This document shows, piece after piece, positions 33,374-41,185 of a stretch of DNA of 43,775 nucleotides. Below the pieces are notes generated by a model. It did not search any database and was not told the DNA's origin. It saw nothing but the letters and a program-made list of their open reading frames with translations. Within the stretch, counting starts at the first letter, position 1. Each line of letters begins with the position of its first letter. Source of the stretch: a virus; IMG/VR virus record IMGVR_UViG_3300009420_000021, positions 1 through 43,775 of that record. The stretch is one strand, 5' to 3'. Made by a program: the position numbers and the translations under genes.

Positions 33374-34867
33374 TTAGTTTCCTACATATCCATCTACTAG
33401 TTGTTTCTGTGTCAAAGGTGCAGTCGTATTGGGATTATAATCTTTTATATTTTCTTTACCGAATACATTCTTTACATTAAGAGATACGTTCCACCAAGGA
33501 GATTCAGTGGATCTTATAATATCATGAATCCCAAATACCTGAACCCCCGGCTTGACATTAAATATGCTCTGAAACATCTTTCGAATAGTATTCATCTGTG
33601 CAGTACTAGCCATATAGTTTGGTTCTTCAAGAGCAATCAATATACTTCTCTCTGAATGATCTGGCACACCACTGTAGTAAAATCCTGTTCCTTTTATATC
33701 TACTGGTCTTCCTCTAAAAAGCACACCAGCATAGTTGATGTAATAGTGTGGCTCGAACCCTTGATCATATTTATCAACGTATAACTGATGCCATTCTTCA
33801 ACTGTCGTTGTGCTACCATCGACTGTGGCAAAGGCTTCTACTATAACTTCAGTAACTTCTCTGGTCATATTAGCAAGTTCAGTTTCTAGTTCAGTTATGT
33901 CTGCTATAGGATCAAATATCTTTGAGTTAATATCTGTAGTTGCTTCACGCCACACATTGTTGTAGTCATCGGTTCTTTTACTTGGTATATGCACTGAGAC
34001 TGCGGCTGGTTCTAAAACTGTGGATGCTCTGTTATCTATTTTCAATATAACATTTTTTAAATCAGCATCAGACTTATCAGAATATTTTTTTAATATCTTA
34101 ACAGCATTATCGATATCACCATTATTTTTTGATGTGACAATATCTTTTACATCTTCAGGTGGAACGTTATATGTAACGTCACCCTTTTTTGCTACTGAGT
34201 TTAAAAGAACTTCAGTTGATTGGAAAGTTGTCTCTACCAAGTTTTCTATTGTGCCATTAAATCCAGAAGAAGAGTTATTCAGTACTTTAGATCTAGAGTT
34301 GTTTTGATTTGAAATGGCATTGATTACTTTATTACTTGTGCCTTTTTTAGTATTTAATACATCACCCAATACGTTGTCCAAAATATCATCTCTGGCAAGT
34401 TCTGTTGATACATTATTACCAACAATAGTTTTTACCTCACTAGATGAAGAGGTTGTTGTGGATTTAACAACTTCAGCCAAGGCTTCTGGGAACGGAGCAC
34501 TAACAGCCACGTCAAGAAAACCATCCGAAGACAATCGACTATCTCCTGTGATCGTAGTCAAGTCTGCCGCATCACTCCCCACATCTTTTATTAGATCAGC
34601 CGATTTAGCACTTGGATCTAACTTGACAACACCTAAAGACTTTTGTATCTGATCTGGCACAGAGCCTTCGACACTAGACACAATATCTCTATCGGCACTG
34701 GCTAAAGATTGAAATCCACCAGAGGTTGTATTATCAGGTTTATACTTAAAACTAACAGAAGTATCATAAACTTCTCTCAGTTCTCTTGTAGCACTACTAG
34801 AAGATTGCTGACCTAATAGTTTACTTAAAGCATTCATACCATCTTGTAATAAATCTTTAGAGGACAT
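33374..34867 (-). CDS. Baseplate hub protein with degenerate amidase/PGRP domain
   Basis: A 497-residue protein. The first 290 residues are Ser/Asp-rich and mostly helical with no recognised domain. Residues about 338-455 follow the type-2 amidase/T7-lysozyme outline: EVIVEAFATVDGS (T7: AIFVHCSATKPS), EEWHQLY, PHYYINYAGVLFRGRP (T7: YHFIIKRDGTVEAGR), HSERSILIALEE (T7: HNSIGVCLVGG), STAQMNTIRKM and GIHDI. The first zinc His is replaced by Glu344 and the Cys ligand is not evident; H448 aligns with the third ligand. Catalysis is therefore doubtful and a peptidoglycan- or hub-binding role is likelier. It overlaps the lysozyme gene by one base and precedes the spike gene by one. Confidence 0.65.
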   Translation of the reverse strand: MSSKDLLQDGMNALSKLLGQQSSSSATRELREVYDTSVSFKYKPDNTTSGGFQSLASADRDIVSSVEGSVPDQIQKSLGVVKLDPSAKSADLIKDVGSDAADLTTITGDSRLSSDGFLDVAVSAPFPEALAEVVKSTTTSSSSEVKTIVGNNVSTELARDDILDNVLGDVLNTKKGTSNKVINAISNQNNSRSKVLNNSSSGFNGTIENLVETTFQSTEVLLNSVAKKGDVTYNVPPEDVKDIVTSKNNGDIDNAVKILKKYSDKSDADLKNVILKIDNRASTVLEPAAVSVHIPSKRTDDYNNVWREATTDINSKIFDPIADITELETELANMTREVTEVIVEAFATVDGSTTTVEEWHQLYVDKYDQGFEPHYYINYAGVLFRGRPVDIKGTGFYYSGVPDHSERSILIALEEPNYMASTAQMNTIRKMFQSIFNVKPGVQVFGIHDIIRSTESPWWNVSLNVKNVFGKENIKDYNPNTTAPLTQKQLVDGYVGN

Positions 34868-35805
34868 TATCTAGCTCCTGATGATAAGTTAGAGGATACA
34901 GAAGCTATCAAAGTTGCCTTGTATTCATCATAAGCCGCTCTAGCCGCTAATGGTCTTGATCTACCACTATTGTTATTATAGTTTGCTGGATCTGCTCTTT
35001 CAAATATGTGAAAGAAATGAAATGTGGAATTTGTATCATCCTTATCTCCATCAAAGTTAGTTATATTCATCTCATTACTTAAATGATTCCAACAATCATG
35101 TGGTACGCCTGTCTTCATATCATATATTAAAAACTTTAACTGTAGGAAAAGATCGTAGGGATCTTCGTTTAAGTCAGAAGCATATGCCTCAACTCTTTGC
35201 CATCTACCCACTCCTGAGTTCCATTGAGCAATACCTCTAGAGTCTTCTGAGCCAGCCGACACAGCTTTAGGATCAAAGTTGCTTTCTATTTCTAGGTTAC
35301 CACAAACACCAGCCGCTGATTTTATCGGAAGGCCATTACTAATTAAAAAGTCCATGACCAAAACTCTTAACTGTCTTATTTCAGCACTACCATTTTCATA
35401 CATCTGACGTTGTTGTTCAGATACTGTAACACCTTCTTTACCAATGTTTTTAGAATCAAGAAGATTTACTCTTCCAGATTCAGCCGCCGCTTTTACTTGA
35501 GAAGAAGAGGGCTGTTCTATATGACTCATAGAACCAATTATCATAGGATTTTGAGAAGCTTTACCGTCCAAGAAGATCCCAAATACTAAAGCATTATTCT
35601 TCAACTGTGGTATTCTACCTACACCAGATACTCCACCCTCTGTAGTCGGCATGACTGTTTCAGCCCAAGGTAGAAACTTATCTTCAACTTCTTGAGAGTG
35701 TACACCAAATATTCTTACTTGAAATCTACCAGCCTGTTGAGGATCATTACCATTAATAACTCTCGCAACAAACCACCTATTATTATCGCCATAGTATTCA
35801 TTCAT
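34867..35805 (-). CDS. Hub OB-fold protein with tail lysozyme domain (gp5 N-terminal equivalent)
   Basis: A 312-residue protein. The ATG at 35805 overlaps the upstream stop by 8 bases; an in-frame TTG at 35826 is less likely. Residues 8-95 are the gp5 OB fold (WFVARVINGNDPQQAGRFQV, FLPWAETVMPTTEGG, NALVFGIFLDGKASQNPMII). Residues about 142-300 are a phage tail-lysozyme domain: AAGVCGNLEIESNFDPKAVS with candidate catalytic Glu174, then SRGIAQWNSGVGRWQRVEAY. In T4 these functions and the beta-helix are one protein, gp5; here the helix is separate. It would cut the glycan strands of murein during tube penetration. Confidence 0.85.
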   Translation of the reverse strand: MNEYYGDNNRWFVARVINGNDPQQAGRFQVRIFGVHSQEVEDKFLPWAETVMPTTEGGVSGVGRIPQLKNNALVFGIFLDGKASQNPMIIGSMSHIEQPSSSQVKAAAESGRVNLLDSKNIGKEGVTVSEQQRQMYENGSAEIRQLRVLVMDFLISNGLPIKSAAGVCGNLEIESNFDPKAVSAGSEDSRGIAQWNSGVGRWQRVEAYASDLNEDPYDLFLQLKFLIYDMKTGVPHDCWNHLSNEMNITNFDGDKDDTNSTFHFFHIFERADPANYNNNSGRSRPLAARAAYDEYKATLIASVSSNLSSGAR

Positions 35806-37153
35806 TAGAAATACTCCGACTAGCAAGTTTACATAGATCTAGAGAAACATTATGTTTCCCACCCGCAACATCTAAACAATGGCGTTTAGCAAGTATCACA
35901 AATCTTCCAGATCTCTTCTCATCAATTCTTCCCCCAACAACATGACTTATATCATTTTTATATATTATCATAGATATCTGATGCCCGACACAAGTTTCTA
36001 TGTTGTTCATTGAAAATAGTATTCCGGGGACATTTATGTTATATTTGTTTTTTAGCAAATGTGCTATAATACTTCTTTTAGTCAATTTAAAAGTTTCATT
36101 TACTTCGTTGTATTCTTGATCAAATCCATTAGCATCATCATAGGGATTGGTGACTACTCTAGTATGTATCTTTGAATTAAAATCAGTTATTTTGGATTGA
36201 TCTATTTTTTTAGGATCTGATATAAACTTACTATCAAAGGCAATGAAGTTTTGATCTTTTGGAAGTAATTCTGCTTCTATTAACTTACTGAAATACCTGT
36301 TCATATCCTGATGATATATAAAGTTTATTCCCGTAGTTGCATTAATAGATTCGTACTGAGACCCCATTCCCCCCGCTAATGCTAGGTCTAAAGTATTCTC
36401 TGCAAGACCTGATTCGAAATGTGTTATGTTCGTAGCTTGAGATTCTATATCATTCTTATTGACGTTTTCCTGATCGTATACGAATGGTTTCATATGATTA
36501 AAGGATTGAGTATTAATAATAGTTTCAAGATCAGTCAAGTAAAAGTTATCATCTACTATAGATGAGTAAAAGAAAAATGGATAGCCATTAGCTGTAGACA
36601 TTTTAGTCAATATAGTTTTAATAGCAGTTAGTGGATCTTGATAAGGAACAATGTATCTAAAGGATGCTTGTGCGGCTTCTTTTTTGCTTTCAATAATAAG
36701 TTCTCTACCAAGTTTATCTTTTACAATGTTTTTTATTATTTGCTCACCAGTTCCTGTGTATGCTTTACTAAACTTGTTTAAGTCGTTATAGAACTTTATA
36801 TCTTCAACCAAAGATAGCGATACTATTGAGGAGTAATCGTTAGATTTTATACTATCAGTAATTTCTTCTACAACAAAAGTTTTAATTATTGATTTCGTAG
36901 TTTGATCAGGAACTACAAACTCTAATACTATTCTTTCAGTTCCATTAATATCTGCTTGTGTATAAATGTCTTGATCATCTTGAAGAATAATATCTCCTGT
37001 CAAATATCCAAGTGTTAAGTTTTCGTATATATTGAATTCAATAACAATGCCAGAGTCGGATGCATTAGAGAATATTAATGGCTCACTGAATCGTTCAGAC
37101 TCCATTCTAATACTAATTATTTTTAGTTGTTCCGCTGATACTATATCTGACAT
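35798..37153 (-). CDS. Baseplate hub protein, gp27-like
   Basis: A 451-residue protein beginning SDIVSAEQLKIISIRMESER, followed by short beta strands (GIVIEFNIYENLTLGYLTGD) as in hub proteins that form the trimeric torus linking tube and spike (T4 gp27, P2 gpD, VgrG N-part). A TAIKTILTKM helix and a C-terminal FVILAKRHCLDVAGGKHNVS strand fit the hub fold. Length is near T4 gp27 (391). It lies directly upstream of the OB/lysozyme gene, as hub and spike genes commonly do. I infer the fold from position and pattern, not from a clear family motif. Confidence 0.6.
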   Translation of the reverse strand: MSDIVSAEQLKIISIRMESERFSEPLIFSNASDSGIVIEFNIYENLTLGYLTGDIILQDDQDIYTQADINGTERIVLEFVVPDQTTKSIIKTFVVEEITDSIKSNDYSSIVSLSLVEDIKFYNDLNKFSKAYTGTGEQIIKNIVKDKLGRELIIESKKEAAQASFRYIVPYQDPLTAIKTILTKMSTANGYPFFFYSSIVDDNFYLTDLETIINTQSFNHMKPFVYDQENVNKNDIESQATNITHFESGLAENTLDLALAGGMGSQYESINATTGINFIYHQDMNRYFSKLIEAELLPKDQNFIAFDSKFISDPKKIDQSKITDFNSKIHTRVVTNPYDDANGFDQEYNEVNETFKLTKRSIIAHLLKNKYNINVPGILFSMNNIETCVGHQISMIIYKNDISHVVGGRIDEKRSGRFVILAKRHCLDVAGGKHNVSLDLCKLASRSISNE

Positions 37154-37154
37154 A

Positions 37155-38213
37155 TTAACTTCTTAATAGTTTCTGAAATTCGCTGTTTACTTGAGATACA
37201 ACATTAGGTTTAAATATGTTTATTCTACGCAAGGTATCATTAGATTCGATGAGACGATCCAAATGTGTAACTGGAGTATGACTTACAAACGATGTTCTGT
37301 TTTCTACACCACCACCAGCAACTATAGTTAAATCAGATTCTTCACCACTTGCATTATTATAGTGATGAGGAGCATTATACTGATTAACATTACTATGTAT
37401 TATTAAACTTCGAACTAGGTCATCGTCCCATAGCAACACATTTGGTTGATTACGTTGAGAGTAAATGGTTGTGCTGTTAGGAAGACTGAAGCTTGAAAGT
37501 ACTGAGGTTGCTGTAGCCTGTGTTCCATTTGCGATGTTAGGTTCTGATATAATAACTCTGGGAGCACTCGTATATCCTTCACCACCTGTTGTGACTGCTA
37601 TAGATTGTATTGTCTGTGAGACTTTGACTTCACTACCATCCAAATAGGTCATAACTGCTTGCCCAGTTGCACCTGTTCCACCACCCCCAGCGAGGGTTAT
37701 AGTAGGCGGTGAGGTGTAACCAGTGCCACCATTAGTCAGAGATATTGACCTAACATCAATAATAGGCTTCACTGTTATCTGTCCAAGATCATAGTTCTTC
37801 TCTAAAATCTTACCTTTGAACACTGTACCAAACTCATCAGAGTTAACACGATCCGCAACAAGATCTCCAATATAAAACTCTCCATGCATTGCCGCTGTAG
37901 ATTTTAATATTCTATTAGGATAATATACTTTAGCAAGATCATTTATTTTATAATTGTCCTGAGGCCAACCTTGTATACGCAACTTTTCATTTAACAAAAA
38001 GAAAGTCCAATACAAATCGACATTGCCATATAACTCATATGAAAGAATATCAGGTCTTGATGCATCATCGATATAATACTCTTCGTAGAATGTTGCGTCA
38101 TCTGCTATCTGATCAACAAGATCTATGTAAGCAGTTAAGTTTTGAAATGCTGTATCAGAAGTCTCTGTTCCAAAATTATAATTAACAACTGGAAAGTTTC
38201 TAAAAAATGCCAT
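37155..38213 (-). CDS. gp53: Baseplate wedge protein gp53 with inserted GGxGYTSxP repeats
   Basis: A 352-residue protein using the ATG at 38213, one base after the upstream stop; an in-frame TTG at 38249 inside the gp48 gene is rejected. RPDILSYELYGNVDLYWTFF, then LLNEK, matches the T4 gp53 core (RPEELANAIYGNPQLYWVLL, MCND). Residues about 150-240 are an insertion with two beta units, GGTGYTSPPTITLAGGGGTG and GGEGYTSAPRVIISEP, absent from T4 gp53 (196 residues). gp53 locks adjacent wedges around the hub. Co-transcribed with gp48 and the hub genes. Confidence 0.85.
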   Translation of the reverse strand: MAFFRNFPVVNYNFGTETSDTAFQNLTAYIDLVDQIADDATFYEEYYIDDASRPDILSYELYGNVDLYWTFFLLNEKLRIQGWPQDNYKINDLAKVYYPNRILKSTAAMHGEFYIGDLVADRVNSDEFGTVFKGKILEKNYDLGQITVKPIIDVRSISLTNGGTGYTSPPTITLAGGGGTGATGQAVMTYLDGSEVKVSQTIQSIAVTTGGEGYTSAPRVIISEPNIANGTQATATSVLSSFSLPNSTTIYSQRNQPNVLLWDDDLVRSLIIHSNVNQYNAPHHYNNASGEESDLTIVAGGGVENRTSFVSHTPVTHLDRLIESNDTLRRINIFKPNVVSQVNSEFQKLLRS

Positions 38214-38214
38214 G

Positions 38215-39240
38215 TTAAAATCCCGTCCCAAACGTATAGTCTTCACCAAGTGCGGCGGCTTCTTCTATAATATCTCTCTTAGTCAAAGGTCTTTCTTCAA
38301 CAAAGTTTAGTGATATATCAGTTTCTTGAAAGTTACCATCTTTATGAAACGCCATTCCTGTTGCGTTATAAACAACATCAACACCTTGCAGAAAAGATGG
38401 CAATATTCTTGTAGCAACTTTCTTCTTATCATAAAATAACTTTATGTTAAATTTACTAGGAAATCTAAGTGCCGCTGTTATCGCATCATCAGATGTGTCA
38501 GGATACATTTCTTCTCTAAAAAACTGAACTATTCTTTTTACTTCCTCTGCTTCTTCTGGAGAGGTTGGTATCATTTTAAACGAAAATCTAAATTGCCTTA
38601 TACCAATACCTCTTAGAGTAGATCTTCTATTAGGGTTTAAGGCTATTCCTGTTTGAGTTTCGATAGCACCTTGTGCTTCAGCATTTATTTTACTAGACAC
38701 TCTAAGTGCGGCAACTTGAGCACCCTCGCTCTGTAAACCTTTACTGAATGCTTCTTGTACAGAAGCAAAATCAGGAAGAATGTTTCCAGCAACGGCACTA
38801 GCAACACCGCCACCAGTTCTTCCACGAGCTAATGCTTTTTCTGCCGCCGATCCAATGATACCAAGATCAATTCCAGTATACTCTACAGTATCTTGAAACT
38901 GTAATGCTTGAGGTAAATATAACGAAGCTTTGCGACCAGCACCAATACGTGGTGGAATTTTACCTCTTTTAGTTTTTTGTACACCCAAAAAAGCCGCCAT
39001 ATTAACTTGATTAACTTGTGTTTTATTAGGATCAGCATTAGCATCTGGTTGTGCGGAGTTTACTGCATTAACACCTTCTACTCCCGCTTTAAACCCTGTC
39101 TGTGCTAGAGTAAGATAAGCTTCTTGAACTGCTTCAAAAGTGATACGTCCTTTATATCCATCATCTTCTAATGGGAATTTAAAACTGCTTTTAGCCAGTT
39201 CTTTATTGCCAGCCGCTCCATAGCGTTTGTAATATGCCAT
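38215..39240 (-). CDS. gp48: Baseplate tail-tube cap, gp48-like
   Basis: A 341-residue protein close in length to T4 gp48 (364). The C-terminal half holds FRFSFKMIPTSPEEAEEVKR, then IVQFFREEMYPDTSDD, which is the tube-like fold pattern shared by gp48/gp54, and a RFPSKFNIKLFYDKK strand. The N-terminal part has an AELAKSS-type lead and LTLAQTGFKAGVEGVNA helix. T4 gp48 sits on the hub and starts the tail tube. First gene of the minus-strand baseplate unit; AAGGA precedes the ATG and a perfect late promoter lies at 39274-39281. Confidence 0.8.
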   Translation of the reverse strand: MAYYKRYGAAGNKELAKSSFKFPLEDDGYKGRITFEAVQEAYLTLAQTGFKAGVEGVNAVNSAQPDANADPNKTQVNQVNMAAFLGVQKTKRGKIPPRIGAGRKASLYLPQALQFQDTVEYTGIDLGIIGSAAEKALARGRTGGGVASAVAGNILPDFASVQEAFSKGLQSEGAQVAALRVSSKINAEAQGAIETQTGIALNPNRRSTLRGIGIRQFRFSFKMIPTSPEEAEEVKRIVQFFREEMYPDTSDDAITAALRFPSKFNIKLFYDKKKVATRILPSFLQGVDVVYNATGMAFHKDGNFQETDISLNFVEERPLTKRDIIEEAAALGEDYTFGTGF

Positions 39241-39251
39241 TATCGATCCTT

Positions 39252-39259
39252 GATAAATA
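39252..39259 (+). promoter_or_regulatory. Probable late promoter for gp4 (GATAAATA variant)
   Basis: GATAAATATAAAAAG has one mismatch to the late box. A start near 39265 gives a 25-base leader carrying AAGG before the ATG at 39290. It faces the minus-strand promoter at 39274-39281. Confidence 0.5.
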
Positions 39260-39273
39260 TAAAAAGTTACTAT

Positions 39274-39281
39274 TATTTATA
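39274..39281 (-). promoter_or_regulatory. T4-type late promoter for gp48/baseplate unit
   Basis: The minus strand reads TATAAATAATAGT, a perfect box and near-consensus downstream. A start near 39268 gives a leader of about 28 bases to the ATG at 39240. Confidence 0.8.
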
Positions 39282-39289
39282 AGGTATTT

Positions 39290-39781
39290 ATGGCTTACTC
39301 AGGAACCTATAAGGTTAAAAATAGATCTAAGTATAAGGGAGCGGCTGATAAAGTAGTCTTCAGATCCCTTTGGGAGAGAAATGCTTTCAAATGGTGTGAT
39401 GATTGCAGTGAAATTGTAGGATGGTCTTCCGAAGAAGTTATCATTCCTTACTTCTATGAGGTAGATAAGAAGTACCATAGATACTTCATGGACTTAAAAC
39501 TTACCTATAAGAATGGTAAGACAATACTAGTTGAGATCAAACCAAACAAAGAAACATCACCTCCAAAGTTTAATGGCAAGAAGTCTAAACGTTATATTAC
39601 TGAAGGTATGACCTATGTAAAGAATATGAATAAATGGGCGGCGGCTCAGAACTATGCCGCTGATCGTGGTTGGGGATTTCAGATATGGACTGAGAATGAA
39701 CTTAGTGCCATGGGTATCTTACCTAAACCTAGAAAGAAGATAGTTCCGCTAAAACCATTAAGAAAACCTAAGAAAAAATAA
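39290..39781 (+). CDS. gp4: Head completion protein gp4
   Basis: A 163-residue protein that aligns by eye with T4 gp4 (150): MAYSGTYKVKNRSKYKGAAD; VVFRSLWERNAFKWCDDCS; IVGWSSEEVIIPYFYEVDKK; KYHRYFMDLKLTYKNGKTIL; VEIKPNKETSPP. The fold is TnsA/restriction-endonuclease-like, with candidate active-site residues in the D..L...VEIKP segment. In T4, gp4 (also called gp50) acts at the end of head filling, before neck attachment. It has a basic C-terminal tail (KPRKKIVPLKPLRKPKKK). It is the first gene of the plus-strand unit. Confidence 0.93.
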   Translation: MAYSGTYKVKNRSKYKGAADKVVFRSLWERNAFKWCDDCSEIVGWSSEEVIIPYFYEVDKKYHRYFMDLKLTYKNGKTILVEIKPNKETSPPKFNGKKSKRYITEGMTYVKNMNKWAAAQNYAADRGWGFQIWTENELSAMGILPKPRKKIVPLKPLRKPKKK

Positions 39782-39854
39782 CATACTCACCCAACTCAAT
39801 GACCTCTCTTTAATTATATACACGTTTTAATGATTCGTCAACCCCTAAAATAGA

Positions 39855-39862
39855 TATAAATA
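39855..39862 (+). promoter_or_regulatory. T4-type late promoter abutting a start codon
   Basis: TATAAATAACAACATG: a perfect box whose T4-spaced start site (+1) falls at 39868, which is the A of the next gene's ATG. No Shine-Dalgarno sequence lies between. The flanking gap 39782-39867 holds nothing else recognisable. Confidence 0.6.
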
Positions 39863-39867
39863 ACAAC

Positions 39868-40452
39868 ATGGCTAACTTATTTAAGAACTTAGAAATAGAA
39901 GCATTCAGAGCGGGTATCACCCCTAGAACAAAAGAGTCTAGGGAATGGTTCCGTAAACGTTTGGCTAGTATGGGTAAGATCAATCAAAAAGAACTTATGA
40001 CCTCAGACTCAGTAAAGCTTGCTAACAAGCAACTTGTAGGGTCTATGCAGATGTTCTACTATCAAGCAAAGCATAGGGATAAACTTCCTTACTTCGATGC
40101 CTTTCCTTTAGTGATTGTTCTTGGTCCAGCGGAAAAGGGATTTCTAGGAATGAACTTACATTATCTCCCGCCACCATTGAGAGCAAAGTTCTTAGATGCT
40201 CTTATGGATATAACTACTAATAAGAAATATAATGAGTCCACACGCTTTGATGTTACATACGATATGCTGAAGGGTGCCGCTAAATACAAATACTTTAAGC
40301 CATGTGTTAAACATTATCTAACAGCACAGGTTAGAAGTAAGTTTGCTAGGATACCAGCACCTGAGTGGGAAATCGCAACCTTCTTACCGACTGCTAGTTG
40401 GCAGGGTGGTTCTGCTTCACAAGTGTACAAAGACTCTAAGGGAATGATTTAA
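39868..40452 (+). CDS. Conserved T4-like phage protein of unknown role
   Basis: A 194-residue protein: MANLFKNLEIEAFRAGITPR, then TKESREWFRKR at the N-terminus; GPAEKGFLGMNLHYLPPPLR in the middle; KYKYFKPCVKHYL and PEWEIATFLPTASW towards the end. I recognise this as a protein conserved next to baseplate/tube genes in T4-like marine phages, but not its function. It lacks transmembrane segments or obvious catalytic motifs. It lies between gp4 and the tube-like gene and overlaps the latter by one base (TAATG). It has no visible ribosome site. Confidence 0.75.
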   Translation: MANLFKNLEIEAFRAGITPRTKESREWFRKRLASMGKINQKELMTSDSVKLANKQLVGSMQMFYYQAKHRDKLPYFDAFPLVIVLGPAEKGFLGMNLHYLPPPLRAKFLDALMDITTNKKYNESTRFDVTYDMLKGAAKYKYFKPCVKHYLTAQVRSKFARIPAPEWEIATFLPTASWQGGSASQVYKDSKGMI

Positions 40453-41171
40453 TGTCTAGTATCGACCAGTTAAAAAGTTTAGTATCCAGAAAAGATGGTA
40501 TAGCACGTCCAAACGTGTTCAGAGTAAAGTTCCCATCTATCCCGGGTGCTACCTCAGAAGAAGTAAATCTTCTCTGTAAGGACGTTGTACTCCCCGGTAA
40601 GCAGATTATAACCAATGAACGTAGAATTGGTATGCAGACGCACAAGGTTCCGTATGGGTATGGTGTCTCAGATATCTCTATGACGTTCCAAGTCTTAAAT
40701 GATTATGGCATCAGAAAATACTTTGATGTGTGGCAAAGTATTGCTGTTGATCAGGATGGACAAACCGCTGGTTATCTTAGAGGTAGAGAAGGTTACGGAA
40801 AACAGATTGTTATTGAACAGTTGAAGAAAGGTATAGGTCTTCCCATCTATTCTACACCACTTGGTATTCCTAAACTACCTTCAGAAATACAGAATAGACT
40901 GCCTAAGTTTGGTCCTATAGATCTTGCTCAAGGCCAGTTTGACTTAGACTTCGTAACAGGGGATGATGTGATATACTCATGTACATTGTTTGACGCATTC
41001 CCTACCACAATGAATGATATTACCTTAAACAATGAAATGGATGGGGTAGTAGAATTAAACGTACAACTATCGTACACAAAATGGATTCCAAATGAAGTTG
41101 AATCCACTAGCAATATTGAGAAGTTCTTAATGACTCAAATCGGAACAGCAATAGGAAAGATATTTAATTAA
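40452..41171 (+). CDS. Tail tube-fold protein, gp54/gp19-like (tube initiator)
   Basis: A 239-residue protein with the T4 gp19-type tube fold: RPNVFRVKFPSIPGATSEEV, LLCKDVVLPGKQI near the N-terminus, VSDISMTFQVLNDYGIRKYF in the middle, and CTLFDAFPTTMNDITLNNEM (the common tube-protein C-F-P-x-x-x...L segment), then VELNVQLSYTKW at the end. A main tail tube gene normally lies beside the sheath gene, which is not in this window. Next to gp48, gp26 and gp29 this is more likely the initiator gp54, although it is shorter than T4 gp54 (320). Confidence 0.75.
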   Translation: MSSIDQLKSLVSRKDGIARPNVFRVKFPSIPGATSEEVNLLCKDVVLPGKQIITNERRIGMQTHKVPYGYGVSDISMTFQVLNDYGIRKYFDVWQSIAVDQDGQTAGYLRGREGYGKQIVIEQLKKGIGLPIYSTPLGIPKLPSEIQNRLPKFGPIDLAQGQFDLDFVTGDDVIYSCTLFDAFPTTMNDITLNNEMDGVVELNVQLSYTKWIPNEVESTSNIEKFLMTQIGTAIGKIFN

Positions 41172-41185
41172 AGGATTGAATTGAG

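Noticed and set aside
35806-35826. Extended N-terminus of the OB/lysozyme protein from TTG 35826
   Set aside because: ATG 35805 starts right before the OB fold and overlaps the previous stop by 8 bases, the usual coupling in this genome.
38214-38249. Extended N-terminus of gp53 from TTG 38249
   Set aside because: It overlaps gp48 by 35 bases, whereas the ATG at 38213 is one base after the gp48 stop and the T4-like protein begins there.
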